A stretch of 64,000 bases of DNA from Pseudomonadota bacterium (lineage in GTDB: Bacteria > Pseudomonadota > Gammaproteobacteria > Burkholderiales > Burkholderiaceae_B): positions 141,351-205,350 of the forward strand of contig JAEXOO010000043.1 in the NCBI GenBank assembly GCA_023439305.1, given 5' to 3'. Of the stretch, positions 1 through 8,162 are shown piece by piece. The translations under genes were made by a program, and so were the position numbers. Every line of letters starts with the position of its first letter. Within the stretch, counting starts at the first letter, position 1. Under the pieces are notes generated by a model. It saw nothing but the letters and a program-made list of their open reading frames with translations, did no database searches and was not told where the DNA came from.

Positions 1-1247
1 CCCTGTACGACCACCGCACGTATCTGATCCCGAGCAGCGACTCTGACCAGTTCCCAGGGCAGATCCCAGGACGGTGTCATTTCCGGTACGTTCAGGTCCA
101 GCAGCAGGAAGTCGGCGTGTGCGTCGATGCGAATCTGTCCGGTTTGGGCGCCCAGGCCTGTGACCTGGGCGCCGCCGCGCGTGGCCATGTCCAGCCATGT
201 CCAGCCGGCGCCGCAGGACGAGTCGCCCACCATCATGCCGAAGGCAAAGCGTTGAGCGGCCTCGGCGTAATCCATCATGCGGAAAGCGTCGCTGCGTGTA
301 CCGTCGGTGCCCATGCCCAGCCGTATCCCCTGGGCCAGCATGGCCTGGGCCGGCGCGACGGCATTGCCTTTCCAGGCGCTGGCCACCGGGTTGTAGGAAA
401 CAGCAGCATCAAGTTCGGCCAGCAGGCGTATTTCGCCGGGCGTGACCAAGGTAGCGTGCGCCAGCAAGGACGCCGGACCCAAGGCGCCGATGTGGGCCAA
501 GTGTTCGATGGGGCGCCGGCCATGGGCGTTCAAAGAACGTTCCACGGCAACCAGGTGCTCGTTGGCATGGGTCTGGAAGATGCGGCCGGCTTCTTCGCTC
601 ATGGCATAGATATGGTGCAGCATGGTGTCGCTAGCCGCTTCGGGAATGGAAATCGCCAGGGATGGGGTGATCAGCGCGTGATGCTCCCATTGTTGAAGGT
701 GAGCGCGGGCCCGCGCTCGTATAGGGTCTGGTTCCAGGAGCGTATCGCCTTGTCTGTCGTTGCAGATCAGTCCCAAGACGCATCGTATGCCGGCGTCCGA
801 GGTTGCCTGGACGATGGCATCCAGGCCTTCCGCAGAGCGAGTGCCTGCATCGCAGACAGTGGTGAAACCGCCGCGCAAGGCTTCCAAGGCGGCCAGCTTG
901 GTCGAGGCGTACAGATGGCGAGCATTCAGCGTGCTTTCCAGGGGAACCCACACGCGGCGGAAGATCTCCGACGGCTCGCCGTAGACCAGGGACTTGCCGT
1001 AGGACTGGGTCAAGTGGTGATGGGCATCCACAAACCCGGGCATCAGCAGATGACCGGGCAAAGCCAGGCGGGACAGCTGCGGGTGGCGCTGGACAATGTC
1101 GTCGACCCGGCCCAGATCGGTGAAGCGACCTTCCTGCACCACCACAGCGTGGCCGCTGACCGGGCCGTGCGGCAGCAAGAGCTGCGCGGGTTCCAGGATA
1201 CGGGCATGGGCGAGCTCGTCGGCGTTGAAAAGGGAAGCATTATTCAT
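1..1247 (-). CDS. Amidohydrolase of the TRZ/ATZ family (purine or related deaminase), C-terminus cut by window edge
   Basis: The frame opens at ATG 1247 and leaves the window with no stop, so about 415 residues are visible and the C-terminal end is missing. It belongs to the metal-dependent amidohydrolase superfamily, TRZ/ATZ branch, cytosolic enzymes that deaminate or hydrolyse purines, triazines and related rings. The first metal ligands sit in GFVDAHHHL (His76 and His78), another His in THANEHL, and the late Asp in GTDGTRSD. Its start lies 12 bases past the stop of the NCS2 permease gene on the same strand, so the two are probably one operon in which uptake feeds hydrolysis. Guanine, 8-oxoguanine or a pyrimidine are possible substrates; the sequence does not choose between them. 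The family call is firm, the substrate is open. Confidence 0.85.
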   Translation of the reverse strand, partial: MNNASLFNADELAHARILEPAQLLLPHGPVSGHAVVVQEGRFTDLGRVDDIVQRHPQLSRLALPGHLLMPGFVDAHHHLTQSYGKSLVYGEPSEIFRRVWVPLESTLNARHLYASTKLAALEALRGGFTTVCDAGTRSAEGLDAIVQATSDAGIRCVLGLICNDRQGDTLLEPDPIRARARAHLQQWEHHALITPSLAISIPEAASDTMLHHIYAMSEEAGRIFQTHANEHLVAVERSLNAHGRRPIEHLAHIGALGPASLLAHATLVTPGEIRLLAELDAAVSYNPVASAWKGNAVAPAQAMLAQGIRLGMGTDGTRSDAFRMMDYAEAAQRFAFGMMVGDSSCGAGWTWLDMATRGGAQVTGLGAQTGQIRIDAHADFLLLDLNVPEMTPSWDLPWELVRVAARDQIRAVVVQ

Positions 1248-1259
1248 GGTACAGCTCGA

Positions 1260-2603
1260 TCAGGAATGTTGAACAGGGGTGGCGCCGGCTTGGGTGCAGT
1301 TCCGGCCCAGATGGATGAACACGTAGTTCAGGAAGGCGGCGGTGACAGCGCCCATGGCTACGCCATTGGATAGCAGCAGGCGGAGCTGGGCAGGCAGTTG
1401 GTCGTAAATGCCTGGAACTACGATGGGCAGCAGGCCTACGGCCAGGGCGGTGGCGACGACATACATGGCGGCATGGTTGCGCAGGTCCACTTTGCGCAGC
1501 ATGTCTATGCCCATGGTGCCCACGATGGCGAACACGACCAGGCCGGTAGCGCCAATGACTGCGCCCGGAATCACGCTGATCAGCGCCGAGAGTGGCGAGA
1601 AAATGCCGAACAAGATCAGGAACAAGCCGGATACCGCAGTCACGTAGCGCGATCGCACCTGGGTGGCGCGGATGATGCCGATGTTTTCGCCGCTGGTAAT
1701 GATGAGCGACGTGCCGAAGATGCCGCCGAGCAAGGAGGCCAGGCCGTCGCCGCGTATGGTGTTGGGCACTTCGCGCTGCTGCTCGGCTTCGCTCTCTTTG
1801 CCCAGCACTTCGTTCAAGGCGATGGTCTGACCAGTGGCTTCAACCATGGAAATCAGCGTGAACAACAGCAGTGGAAGGGCGGCGATCAGGTCAAACCGTG
1901 GCGGGCCGAAGGGGAAGGGGGACGGCAGCGCCAGTAAAGGACCTGCACCCAAACCACTGACCGAGACATGTCCCATCAAGGCGGCGGTCAATGCGCCCAC
2001 GACCAGACCCAGCAGAATGGCGAGTTGGCGGCACATGCCATGCAGCAGGCGGGCGAACAATACGGTGGCGACAATGGTGATCAGCGCCAATAGCAGGTTG
2101 TCCGTGTTGCCGAAATCGCTCGTTCCGGGTGTGCCGGCGATCAGTTTGCCGGAGATCTGAGCCAGGTTGACGGCGACCAGCAACAGCATGGTGCCGATGA
2201 CCAGCGCCGGAAAATAGCGCAGAAAGCGCTTGAAGACGGGCACGATCAGAAAGTACAGCACAGCAGCCAGGATCACGGCGCCGGATGCCGTGGGCAGATC
2301 GCTTTGCTGGGCGATCAGGATGAACAGCACGATAGGCGCGCCGCCGGGCAGCATGACAAAAGGCAGTTTGGCGCCTATGCCGCCAGGGCCGAACGATTGA
2401 ATCAAGGTGCCTATGCCGCAGACCAGAAAGGTCGCACTGAGCAACTGCGTCGTCAGGGCAGCGTCAAAGCCCAGAGCCTTGCTCATCAGAAAAACAGCAG
2501 CGATGGGGGAGGCTGCCATTACCAGTACATGCTGCAGCCCGAAGGCGATCATGCGCTGGGGCGAATGCAGTTCATCCACCTGAGCCGTTCGAGTGTGTTT
2601 CAT
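1260..2603 (-). CDS. NCS2-family nucleobase:cation symporter (uracil/xanthine permease type)
   Basis: A 447-residue polytopic inner-membrane protein with about 12 to 14 hydrophobic segments, the normal size for nucleobase-cation-symporter-2 permeases, which import uracil, xanthine, urate or other purines with H+ or Na+. The family signature near residue 305 is recognisable as TSGENIGIIRATQVRSRYV. The substrate-binding glutamate region is seen in SMVEATGQTIALNE. The start ATG 2603 has an AGGAGAC ribosome binding site six bases upstream. The downstream amidohydrolase gene on the same strand suggests transport of a ring compound that is then deaminated. Two LacI-type palindromes lie 80 to 125 bases upstream and probably control this operon. 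The exact nucleobase is unknown. Confidence 0.9.
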   Translation of the reverse strand: MKHTRTAQVDELHSPQRMIAFGLQHVLVMAASPIAAVFLMSKALGFDAALTTQLLSATFLVCGIGTLIQSFGPGGIGAKLPFVMLPGGAPIVLFILIAQQSDLPTASGAVILAAVLYFLIVPVFKRFLRYFPALVIGTMLLLVAVNLAQISGKLIAGTPGTSDFGNTDNLLLALITIVATVLFARLLHGMCRQLAILLGLVVGALTAALMGHVSVSGLGAGPLLALPSPFPFGPPRFDLIAALPLLLFTLISMVEATGQTIALNEVLGKESEAEQQREVPNTIRGDGLASLLGGIFGTSLIITSGENIGIIRATQVRSRYVTAVSGLFLILFGIFSPLSALISVIPGAVIGATGLVVFAIVGTMGIDMLRKVDLRNHAAMYVVATALAVGLLPIVVPGIYDQLPAQLRLLLSNGVAMGAVTAAFLNYVFIHLGRNCTQAGATPVQHS

Positions 2604-2683
2604 TTTTGTCTCCTGTGCCGCGTCAGTCGGGTCCGTTTAGGTGCTGTGCGGTCTTTGAAGGATTGTCGACATATTGCATGAAT

Positions 2684-2728
2684 AAAACGTTTTGGTTTTG
2701 ATTTAATTGATAACCAAAACGTTTTGGT
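2684..2728. promoter_or_regulatory. Two tandem LacI-family operator palindromes upstream of the NCS2 permease
   Basis: ACCAAAACGTTTTGGT at 2713-2728 is a perfect 16-base palindrome with the central CG typical of LacI/PurR-family operators. A second site centred on the CG at 2688-2689 has the core AAAACGTTTT and the same TTTTGGT right half. The centres are 32 bases apart, close to three helical turns, so two repressor dimers could bind on one DNA face. They lie in the 380-base gap between the permease gene and a small membrane protein gene on the other strand. No LacI-family gene is in the window; it may lie beyond the left edge. Apart from these sites I see nothing defined in the gap. Confidence 0.7.
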
Positions 2729-2983
2729 AGTGTATTTCTAGTTTATTCAAATGTCGATGATCAAAATGCATAATGGTTATGTTGAAACAGCGCTGGCCGG
2801 TCTCTGGCCCAGCGAATCGGCTCGCCGCCGTCGTGTTTCAGGGTGATAATGCCGCCTCGTCCTTTATGGGATCAGGAGTGCTGCATGACTGGGCGGTTTA
2901 TTGATAGCTGGCACACGGCGCTGTCGCCGAGTCGGGGCAGCCGTGCAAGCAGTGGGGTTTGTAGTCCATGCTGGACAGGAGAA

Positions 2984-3286
2984 ATGATGGCGGTGTTGAA
3001 AGCGGTACTGTTGATGGGTGTGATCGTATTCTGCGGGGCACAACTGTTGGTGGGGTTTTATGGCTTTGAAGCCTGGTGGGGCACGGGCTGGGCTTGGGCG
3101 GCAATGGCGGCCTGCCTGTTGTTGCGGACTACCTGGCCGATCACCATCGCCTCTTTTTTTGGTGCGATGAACGTGCTGGGCTGGCATTGGCTGTTGGCCT
3201 TGCTGTTTGCTGCTCCCGGACTGCTTCTGGCTGTCACCGGCATGGTGGCCTTGCTGATCGACGCCATACGCCCCCGACGAGCCTGA
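2984..3286 (+). CDS. Small membrane protein of unknown function
   Basis: A 100-residue protein that is mostly hydrophobic, with about three predicted membrane segments (residues 4-24, 35-60 and 65-92) and a basic tail DAIRPRRA that would face the cytoplasm. The start at ATG 2984 is preferred because CAGGAGA lies just upstream; an ATG also follows directly at 2987. A longer frame reaches back to 2843, but that part is not hydrophobic and lacks a ribosome binding site. I do not recognise a family. It is divergent from the permease operon and convergent with the Sel1-repeat gene, so the context gives no function. Confidence 0.6.
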   Translation: MMAVLKAVLLMGVIVFCGAQLLVGFYGFEAWWGTGWAWAAMAACLLLRTTWPITIASFFGAMNVLGWHWLLALLFAAPGLLLAVTGMVALLIDAIRPRRA

Positions 3287-3339
3287 GTGCTGCGGGGCCG
3301 TATGTTCCAGCGCGGGTTCTGGCTCGTTTAGGCTCCTTA

Positions 3340-4536
3340 TTAATAGTCACCTATGCCGCATTGCAGGCCGATCTGCAGCCCCAGAAAGGGATTGCTGGCA
3401 ATGATGCTCTTGATGCTGGAGGTGGAAAAAGCGGTCTGATGGATATCCGGATAAATGGCTCGGCCTATATCCGCTACGCACTGACATTGGCTGCGGGTAT
3501 AGGTCCCGCTGTAGTGCTGGACACAGCCATTGACATAATTGGGCGTGTCGGCCGCTCCTGCCGAGGTCCGGTCCAGATAGCTGACAATGCGGTCCGCCAA
3601 TTGTGCTCCGGCTTGGTTGCAGCCTATGGATTGGGCCGTAGAGCCGCCGCTGGCGAAAATGGCGGTGTTGGAGATCTGGTCCCCGATGGCGTTCAGAGGG
3701 TTGGGGTTCCCGTAGCCCGCGCCGGGGGAAACCATCAAAGTCATGGAGGTGATGAACTTCTGCAACTGTATCCGGGCGTCCAGGCCTTTCGGGTAGCCGC
3801 ATTGCTCCATGAAATGGTTCGAGAGGCCTGCCAGGAACAATTGTTCGCCCAAGGGCAATGTCCGGTGGCAGGGCAGCATGATGGCATACATGGCGTCACT
3901 GTAGGGCAGACTGCGAAAGTCTTCGGGCGTGGGCCCGCAACTGGGCAGTTGTCGCTGCTCTTGCTCGATCTGCATGCGTTTGTCGGCTGCTTCGCGCAGG
4001 CCCTGTCGCTCAGCCAGCTCAAAGTGCTTGATGGCCCGTTCAGTATTCTGCTCCACGCCGCGGCCTTGCCAGTAAGCCATGCCCAGATTGTAGTTGGCGT
4101 GCGCAAGGCCTTGAGCCGCGGCTAATTGATACCACTGCACAGCTTGCGCCATGTCGACGGGTACGCCGCGTCCCTTTTCGTACAGGCCGCCCATATTGTT
4201 CTGGGCCCCTGCATGTCCTTGGCGGGCGGCCTGGCCGTACCAGTGCAAGGCGCCGGCTTCGTCGCGAGGCACGCCCATGCCGCGCTCCAGCGTTACTGCC
4301 AGTTTGTACTGCGCTTCAGCATTGCCTTGCTCGGCCGCCAGCTTGAACAGCTCGGCGGCTTTTTTGTCGTCTTGCCGCACGCCATGTCCGTAGGCATAGC
4401 GCTCGCCCAGGCGCAATTGCTCGGCGGCTGTCGTTGGGGTTGGCGCAGCGGCCTGAATGGTGGTGAACACCAGGGATAATACAGCCAACAAGAACTTGGG
4501 CAGCAGGCGGCTCTGCCAGCAATCAAGAGGGCTCAT
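3340..4536 (-). CDS. Secreted Sel1-repeat protein with a cysteine-containing C-terminal domain
   Basis: A 398-residue protein with an N-terminal signal sequence (hydrophobic LLPKFLLAVLSLVFTTIQ, then AAA). Residues about 35-165 hold four Sel1-like (TPR-type) repeats, seen as AAELFKLAAEQGNAEAQ, ALHWYGQAARQGHAGAQ, AVQWYQLAAAQGLAHAN and AIKHFELAERQG. Such repeats bind other proteins. The remaining 230 residues carry about eight Cys, including CQC, and would be periplasmic or secreted; I do not recognise this domain. The start at ATG 4536 is chosen because GGGAGA lies eight bases upstream, whereas a frame extending to 4635 adds residues without signal-peptide character. It ends close to a convergent small membrane gene. 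The function is unknown. Confidence 0.75.
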   Translation of the reverse strand: MSPLDCWQSRLLPKFLLAVLSLVFTTIQAAAPTPTTAAEQLRLGERYAYGHGVRQDDKKAAELFKLAAEQGNAEAQYKLAVTLERGMGVPRDEAGALHWYGQAARQGHAGAQNNMGGLYEKGRGVPVDMAQAVQWYQLAAAQGLAHANYNLGMAYWQGRGVEQNTERAIKHFELAERQGLREAADKRMQIEQEQRQLPSCGPTPEDFRSLPYSDAMYAIMLPCHRTLPLGEQLFLAGLSNHFMEQCGYPKGLDARIQLQKFITSMTLMVSPGAGYGNPNPLNAIGDQISNTAIFASGGSTAQSIGCNQAGAQLADRIVSYLDRTSAGAADTPNYVNGCVQHYSGTYTRSQCQCVADIGRAIYPDIHQTAFSTSSIKSIIASNPFLGLQIGLQCGIGDY

Positions 4537-4691
4537 CGCGGTCTCCCGAACTGGCCTCGCGCAGAGGGCGGCACAGCCATCACGCGAAGCGACAGCAGTA
4601 ATGGGACACGCCATAGGCGTGGTCTTCAATCCCAAAATAGCGCCGCGCCGCGCAAATCGATATTGGCCGGATGGCTGAGCCTGAACTGCGT

Positions 4692-6113
4692 CTAGTTAGG
4701 CGAGACGAGCAGTTCGTAGGCGCCGGGGGCGTCGGAGCCGTCTACGTTGACGGCCTGCAGCTGATATTCGCCCGGGAAAAGAAAGACTTCCAGGCGGGCA
4801 TTGTAGTCGCCGCCGCTGTCATCGTCTTGATAGATCTCCTGGCCGTCCCGGCTCAGGGACAGGTAGGTGTCAAAGACATCCGAGCGCATGTCGATGAGGT
4901 AGTCGCCTTCCTCTTGGATCGTCAACGTGTAGATGTCGCGCTTGACGCCAGCGGGCAGTGTGGCTTGGCGCAACTGCCCCACGGCCAGGGGGCCGCCGCC
5001 GACGCCGGCCGGCGCTGGCTCGCCCGACAGGGATAGGGTGATCAGGCCGCCCTGGCTGCTTTGCGGAACCGTGATGGTGTGCTCTCCCGCCGGCAGGACC
5101 GCCTTCAGGGACTGGCTCAGACCATCGGCGCTGCTGATCTGGGACTCGTGCAGCCCTACCTGGAAGTTGTTTTGAAAGCCATTGAGCAGGGTCATGTCGA
5201 TGCTGATCAGCGTGGTCTTTTCAAGGGTGATGTGGAAGTTCTGTTCGGCCCCGGTCATCAGGCCGGCATAGCGGCCTTTTTCCAGAGACAGCTGCGCGCC
5301 GTCTTTCAGGTCCAGGTTCTTGGGCAACTCGTCTTGCTTGATCTCCAGGGTGAATGGGCCTTGGAACGTCGTGCTGTCGGATGATGAGGTGGCGTGCAGG
5401 ATATAGCTGCCAGCCATCAGGTAAGCCTGAAAGCCGGCCTCCTGACTGTCTTCGCCGCCGTTGTCCTCCAGTTGCAGGCGCTCGCTGCGCGGCCCGGGGC
5501 CGGTCAGACGCAGCAGGGGCTCCATGCCGGACTGCGCTGCCTTCAGGCTCAGACTGTAGAGGCCATCTTGCGTGATGCTCAGGCGGTAGGCTTTGAGTCC
5601 GCCTGTGGCGATGTCGGTCAGAGTCTGTCCGGCTTGCAAGGGTTCGCCGGTATAGGCCGGAACGGCTTGGGCAGTCAATTGAAAGGGGCCGTAGGCGCTG
5701 GGCGTCGCGCCGCTGACGGCGATCAGATACGAACCCGCGTGATCGGTCCGGAACCCCAGGACGGTCCCCCGGCGCTGGGCGTGCGATTCGGCGCTGCAAT
5801 CGTCGCACTGTGTGCTGCGCGCGATCAGGTGCCCATCGCGCAGCACGCTGATCTGTGACTGCAGCGGCCCGCTGGTGCTCAGGGACACGACGTGTCCGGC
5901 CTGTGCCTGAAACTCGAACGCCGCACTGCGCAGCCCGTCGCTCAAATTGAGCTGGCTCTGGCTAGTCAGCTCGCCGGGCGCGGGCTTGTCCAGAGTCAGA
6001 GGGGGCAGGCCGGAGGTGCCGGAGATAGGGCCCGGTTGAAGATGGGTCAGGGTGACGCCGCCAACGCCGGCCAGGACGCCGACGAAAGCAGCAAAAAGGG
6101 AAGCAGGCTTCAC
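4692..6113 (-). CDS. Secreted protein built of PPC-like beta-sandwich domains
   Basis: A 473-residue protein with an N-terminal signal or anchor segment (ASLFAAFVGVLAGVGGVTLT). The rest looks like about three to four pre-peptidase C-terminal (PPC) type beta-sandwich units, each ending in a phrase such as GSYLIAVSG, GSYILHATS or GEYQLQAVN. The last unit (about 380-470) is the clearest, with DVFDTYLSLSRDG followed by the acidic, probably Ca2+-binding QDDDSGGDYNARL. No protease or other catalytic domain is attached, although PPC domains usually accompany secreted peptidases. A CDDC pair lies near residue 104. It is followed by the Sel1-repeat gene on the same strand. Its job may be adhesion or binding at the cell surface, but that is inference. 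Confidence 0.7.
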   Translation of the reverse strand: MKPASLFAAFVGVLAGVGGVTLTHLQPGPISGTSGLPPLTLDKPAPGELTSQSQLNLSDGLRSAAFEFQAQAGHVVSLSTSGPLQSQISVLRDGHLIARSTQCDDCSAESHAQRRGTVLGFRTDHAGSYLIAVSGATPSAYGPFQLTAQAVPAYTGEPLQAGQTLTDIATGGLKAYRLSITQDGLYSLSLKAAQSGMEPLLRLTGPGPRSERLQLEDNGGEDSQEAGFQAYLMAGSYILHATSSSDSTTFQGPFTLEIKQDELPKNLDLKDGAQLSLEKGRYAGLMTGAEQNFHITLEKTTLISIDMTLLNGFQNNFQVGLHESQISSADGLSQSLKAVLPAGEHTITVPQSSQGGLITLSLSGEPAPAGVGGGPLAVGQLRQATLPAGVKRDIYTLTIQEEGDYLIDMRSDVFDTYLSLSRDGQEIYQDDDSGGDYNARLEVFLFPGEYQLQAVNVDGSDAPGAYELLVSPN

Positions 6114-6267
6114 GATAATAGGACGCTTGTTATTTTTGAGAAAAGGGCGGATCGGCCGCCGCGGACAGTGTAGGCGATAGGTCCGATCAGCGGAACGGGC
6201 GCGGGCGGCCGATCAGTAAGCAGATGCTGCACGCCGTTGCAGGCACAGGCAGCCGTGATTGGTGACG

Positions 6268-7122
6268 CTATGCTTGGTGTCGGCGCGCGGCGTAGTCGGC
6301 CAGGTCGACGGGGTAGTGCGGATTGCGGCGTAGCTGGCTATCGTCCAATTCATACAAGGTGACCAGAGCGGCGACCTCCAGCGCCCACCAGCCCCAGGCC
6401 TGGGGGCCTGTCAGCCGGCCCTGTTTTTTCTGCTGCCGGGGCGGCAGAGCGAAATACTGGCTGTAGTGCTGTTCCAGATACGGTTCCAGCGGCTCGGGGC
6501 TGACCTCACCATATTGTTCGAAAAACGCCGCCAGCCCGCCAAAAGGGTTAGGGTGCACCGTTGTTTCCGAGGCTTCCTGGATACCGGTGGCGGCCGCGCT
6601 TAAGTAGTCCAGCAAGCGATCCGTCTGAAACAGGAGCAGGTGCTCGACAATGCCGGGGATTTCATCCTGCGCGTCCAGCAGCACGCCCAGCGCCAGCAAT
6701 TGCAGAGCGTACTGATAGTCCTGCGTGTCGGGCCGTAGGACTTGGGCTGAAGGCAGCTTGCCGGCATCGCAGGCGCGCTTCACGGCCTGCGCCAGGTCAT
6801 GCCAGACGCCCAGCGCATCTCGATAAAAAGGCGGCAAGTCCTCGGGCGGCAAGCCGCGATCCACCATCTGTCGCAGCAAGGTGCTGGCCAGATGGGCGGC
6901 ATGTTCCCATTGGAGGCAGGCCTCTTCCAGTTCGTATTCGTCCATGCCGTCCAGATCGCGGCCGTAACAGCCTTCTTCTACAAAGGTTTCCAGCGTGGCC
7001 AAGGTGTCTTGCCAGTCCTCTTGCCAAGCCTGGGCATCCAGAAGGCGGCGCGGGACGCAGACATCCCAGTTCACGGCACGGCATTGAGCAATGAATCGAG
7101 GTAGATCGGTCTGGGATGGCAT
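6268..7122 (-). CDS. PoNi-type immunity protein (DUF1910/DUF1911), no cognate toxin beside it
   Basis: A 284-residue, acidic, cytosolic, largely helical protein. The C-terminal part matches the DUF1911 (PoNi_C) pattern: a WGWWALEVAALV helix, then ELDDSQLRRNPHYP and the closing DLADYA. The N-terminal half, with the EEGCYGRDLDGMDEYELEEA stretch, fits the accompanying DUF1910 domain. Members of this family neutralise PoNe-type DNase toxins delivered by contact-dependent or type VI systems. No PoNe, VgrG, PAAR or Rhs gene is nearby: its neighbours are a PPC-like protein and a divergent lipoprotein. It could be an orphan immunity gene that protects against kin or neighbours, or a housekeeping relative. 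The family assignment is from motif memory and has not been searched. Confidence 0.65.
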   Translation of the reverse strand: MPSQTDLPRFIAQCRAVNWDVCVPRRLLDAQAWQEDWQDTLATLETFVEEGCYGRDLDGMDEYELEEACLQWEHAAHLASTLLRQMVDRGLPPEDLPPFYRDALGVWHDLAQAVKRACDAGKLPSAQVLRPDTQDYQYALQLLALGVLLDAQDEIPGIVEHLLLFQTDRLLDYLSAAATGIQEASETTVHPNPFGGLAAFFEQYGEVSPEPLEPYLEQHYSQYFALPPRQQKKQGRLTGPQAWGWWALEVAALVTLYELDDSQLRRNPHYPVDLADYAARRHQA

Positions 7123-7333
7123 GGTGTCAGTCCAGGATAGAATCGTCGCAGGTGAAGGGATACCTGTGCATCATAGGGCCTGTTTGCCTGGGACAGGCGT
7201 ACAGCCTTTGAATGATACAAGCCATTTCAATTGTCAAATTTGCGGGCTACACAAACGGGCAGGCTTGTCGGACACTAGCGCCAGGCACGGGCGCGAGCGT
7301 GTGGACGGGAACAATACATCAAAGGGGAAGACG

Positions 7334-8137
7334 ATGAACGCCTTACAGGAAATTCAGCCAGCCCGTGCTCAGCGGCGCTGGAGTCTGCTGGCTCTGGCCA
7401 TACTGATGTCCGCTTGCAGTACGGCTCCGCCGGTATCTGAACGGCCGGCTGTCGGGGTTTCTGCATCCGCCATGGCGCCGCAGGCCAGATCGACTCTGGG
7501 CACGCAATGGGGTGAAGGACGCGAGTCGCGTACCTACACGGTGCAGGCGCGGCGTATCGAACCTCAGCGGGATATGCAGCAATTGCGCTATTCCGACGAG
7601 GGCAGTATCCGGCAGGCGCTGGGCGGCGGCTTGGATGCGCAACGCAGCATTCTGTTGGATCAGGGAAATGTGGAGTGGTCGGTGCAGGACGCGCGTGGTG
7701 CACCCCTGACGATCTACAGCACGCCCGGTCAAACCAATTATCAGTTGGCAGGCCGGGCTGGCGAGCGTTATGCATTGGTCTATACCAATCTCAGCAATAC
7801 GCCTTACGAGATCGTCGCGACGGTAGACGGCCTGGATGTGCTGTCCGGGCGGCCGGGCAGCCGCGGCAACAATGGCTATATGCTGCGCCCAGGCGCAGTT
7901 CTGCGCATTGAGGGCTTTCGCAAGAGTTCGGATGAAGTCGCCGCCTTCCGCTTTTCGACTAAGGACCGCGCCTATGCAGCCAACAGCCTGGCCGGCGATA
8001 GCCGGAACATCGGGGTGATCGGCGTGGTCTTGTATGAAGTGCGCACGGCGCAGCCGAATCCGCCTGCCTCGGGCGCACCTAATCCATTCCCGGCTGACGC
8101 AGACAGCGGTGCTTATGCCGCTCCACCCCGGTATTGA
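7334..8137 (+). CDS. Lipoprotein of unknown function
   Basis: A 267-residue protein that begins with basic residues, a hydrophobic stretch (LLALAILMSA) and Cys31 in the lipobox-like ILMSAC, so it is probably lipid-anchored in the envelope. The start at ATG 7334 follows GGGGAAG; an open frame reaching back to 7091 has no signal sequence and is rejected. The mature part is soluble and beta-rich, with phrases such as GERYALVYTNLSNTPYEIV and a basic region around VLRIEGFRKSSDE, and it ends in a Pro/Ala-rich tail. I do not recognise a Pfam family with confidence. It is convergent with the LysR gene and divergent from the PoNi-like gene, so its context is uninformative. Confidence 0.75.
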   Translation: MNALQEIQPARAQRRWSLLALAILMSACSTAPPVSERPAVGVSASAMAPQARSTLGTQWGEGRESRTYTVQARRIEPQRDMQQLRYSDEGSIRQALGGGLDAQRSILLDQGNVEWSVQDARGAPLTIYSTPGQTNYQLAGRAGERYALVYTNLSNTPYEIVATVDGLDVLSGRPGSRGNNGYMLRPGAVLRIEGFRKSSDEVAAFRFSTKDRAYAANSLAGDSRNIGVIGVVLYEVRTAQPNPPASGAPNPFPADADSGAYAAPPRY

Positions 8138-8162
8138 TCCTTCCCCGACGGCGGCTGGCTGC

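Noticed and set aside
117..1373. Plus-strand open frame of 418 codons at the left edge
   Set aside because: It is antisense to the amidohydrolase gene, which shows clear metal-binding motifs on the minus strand.
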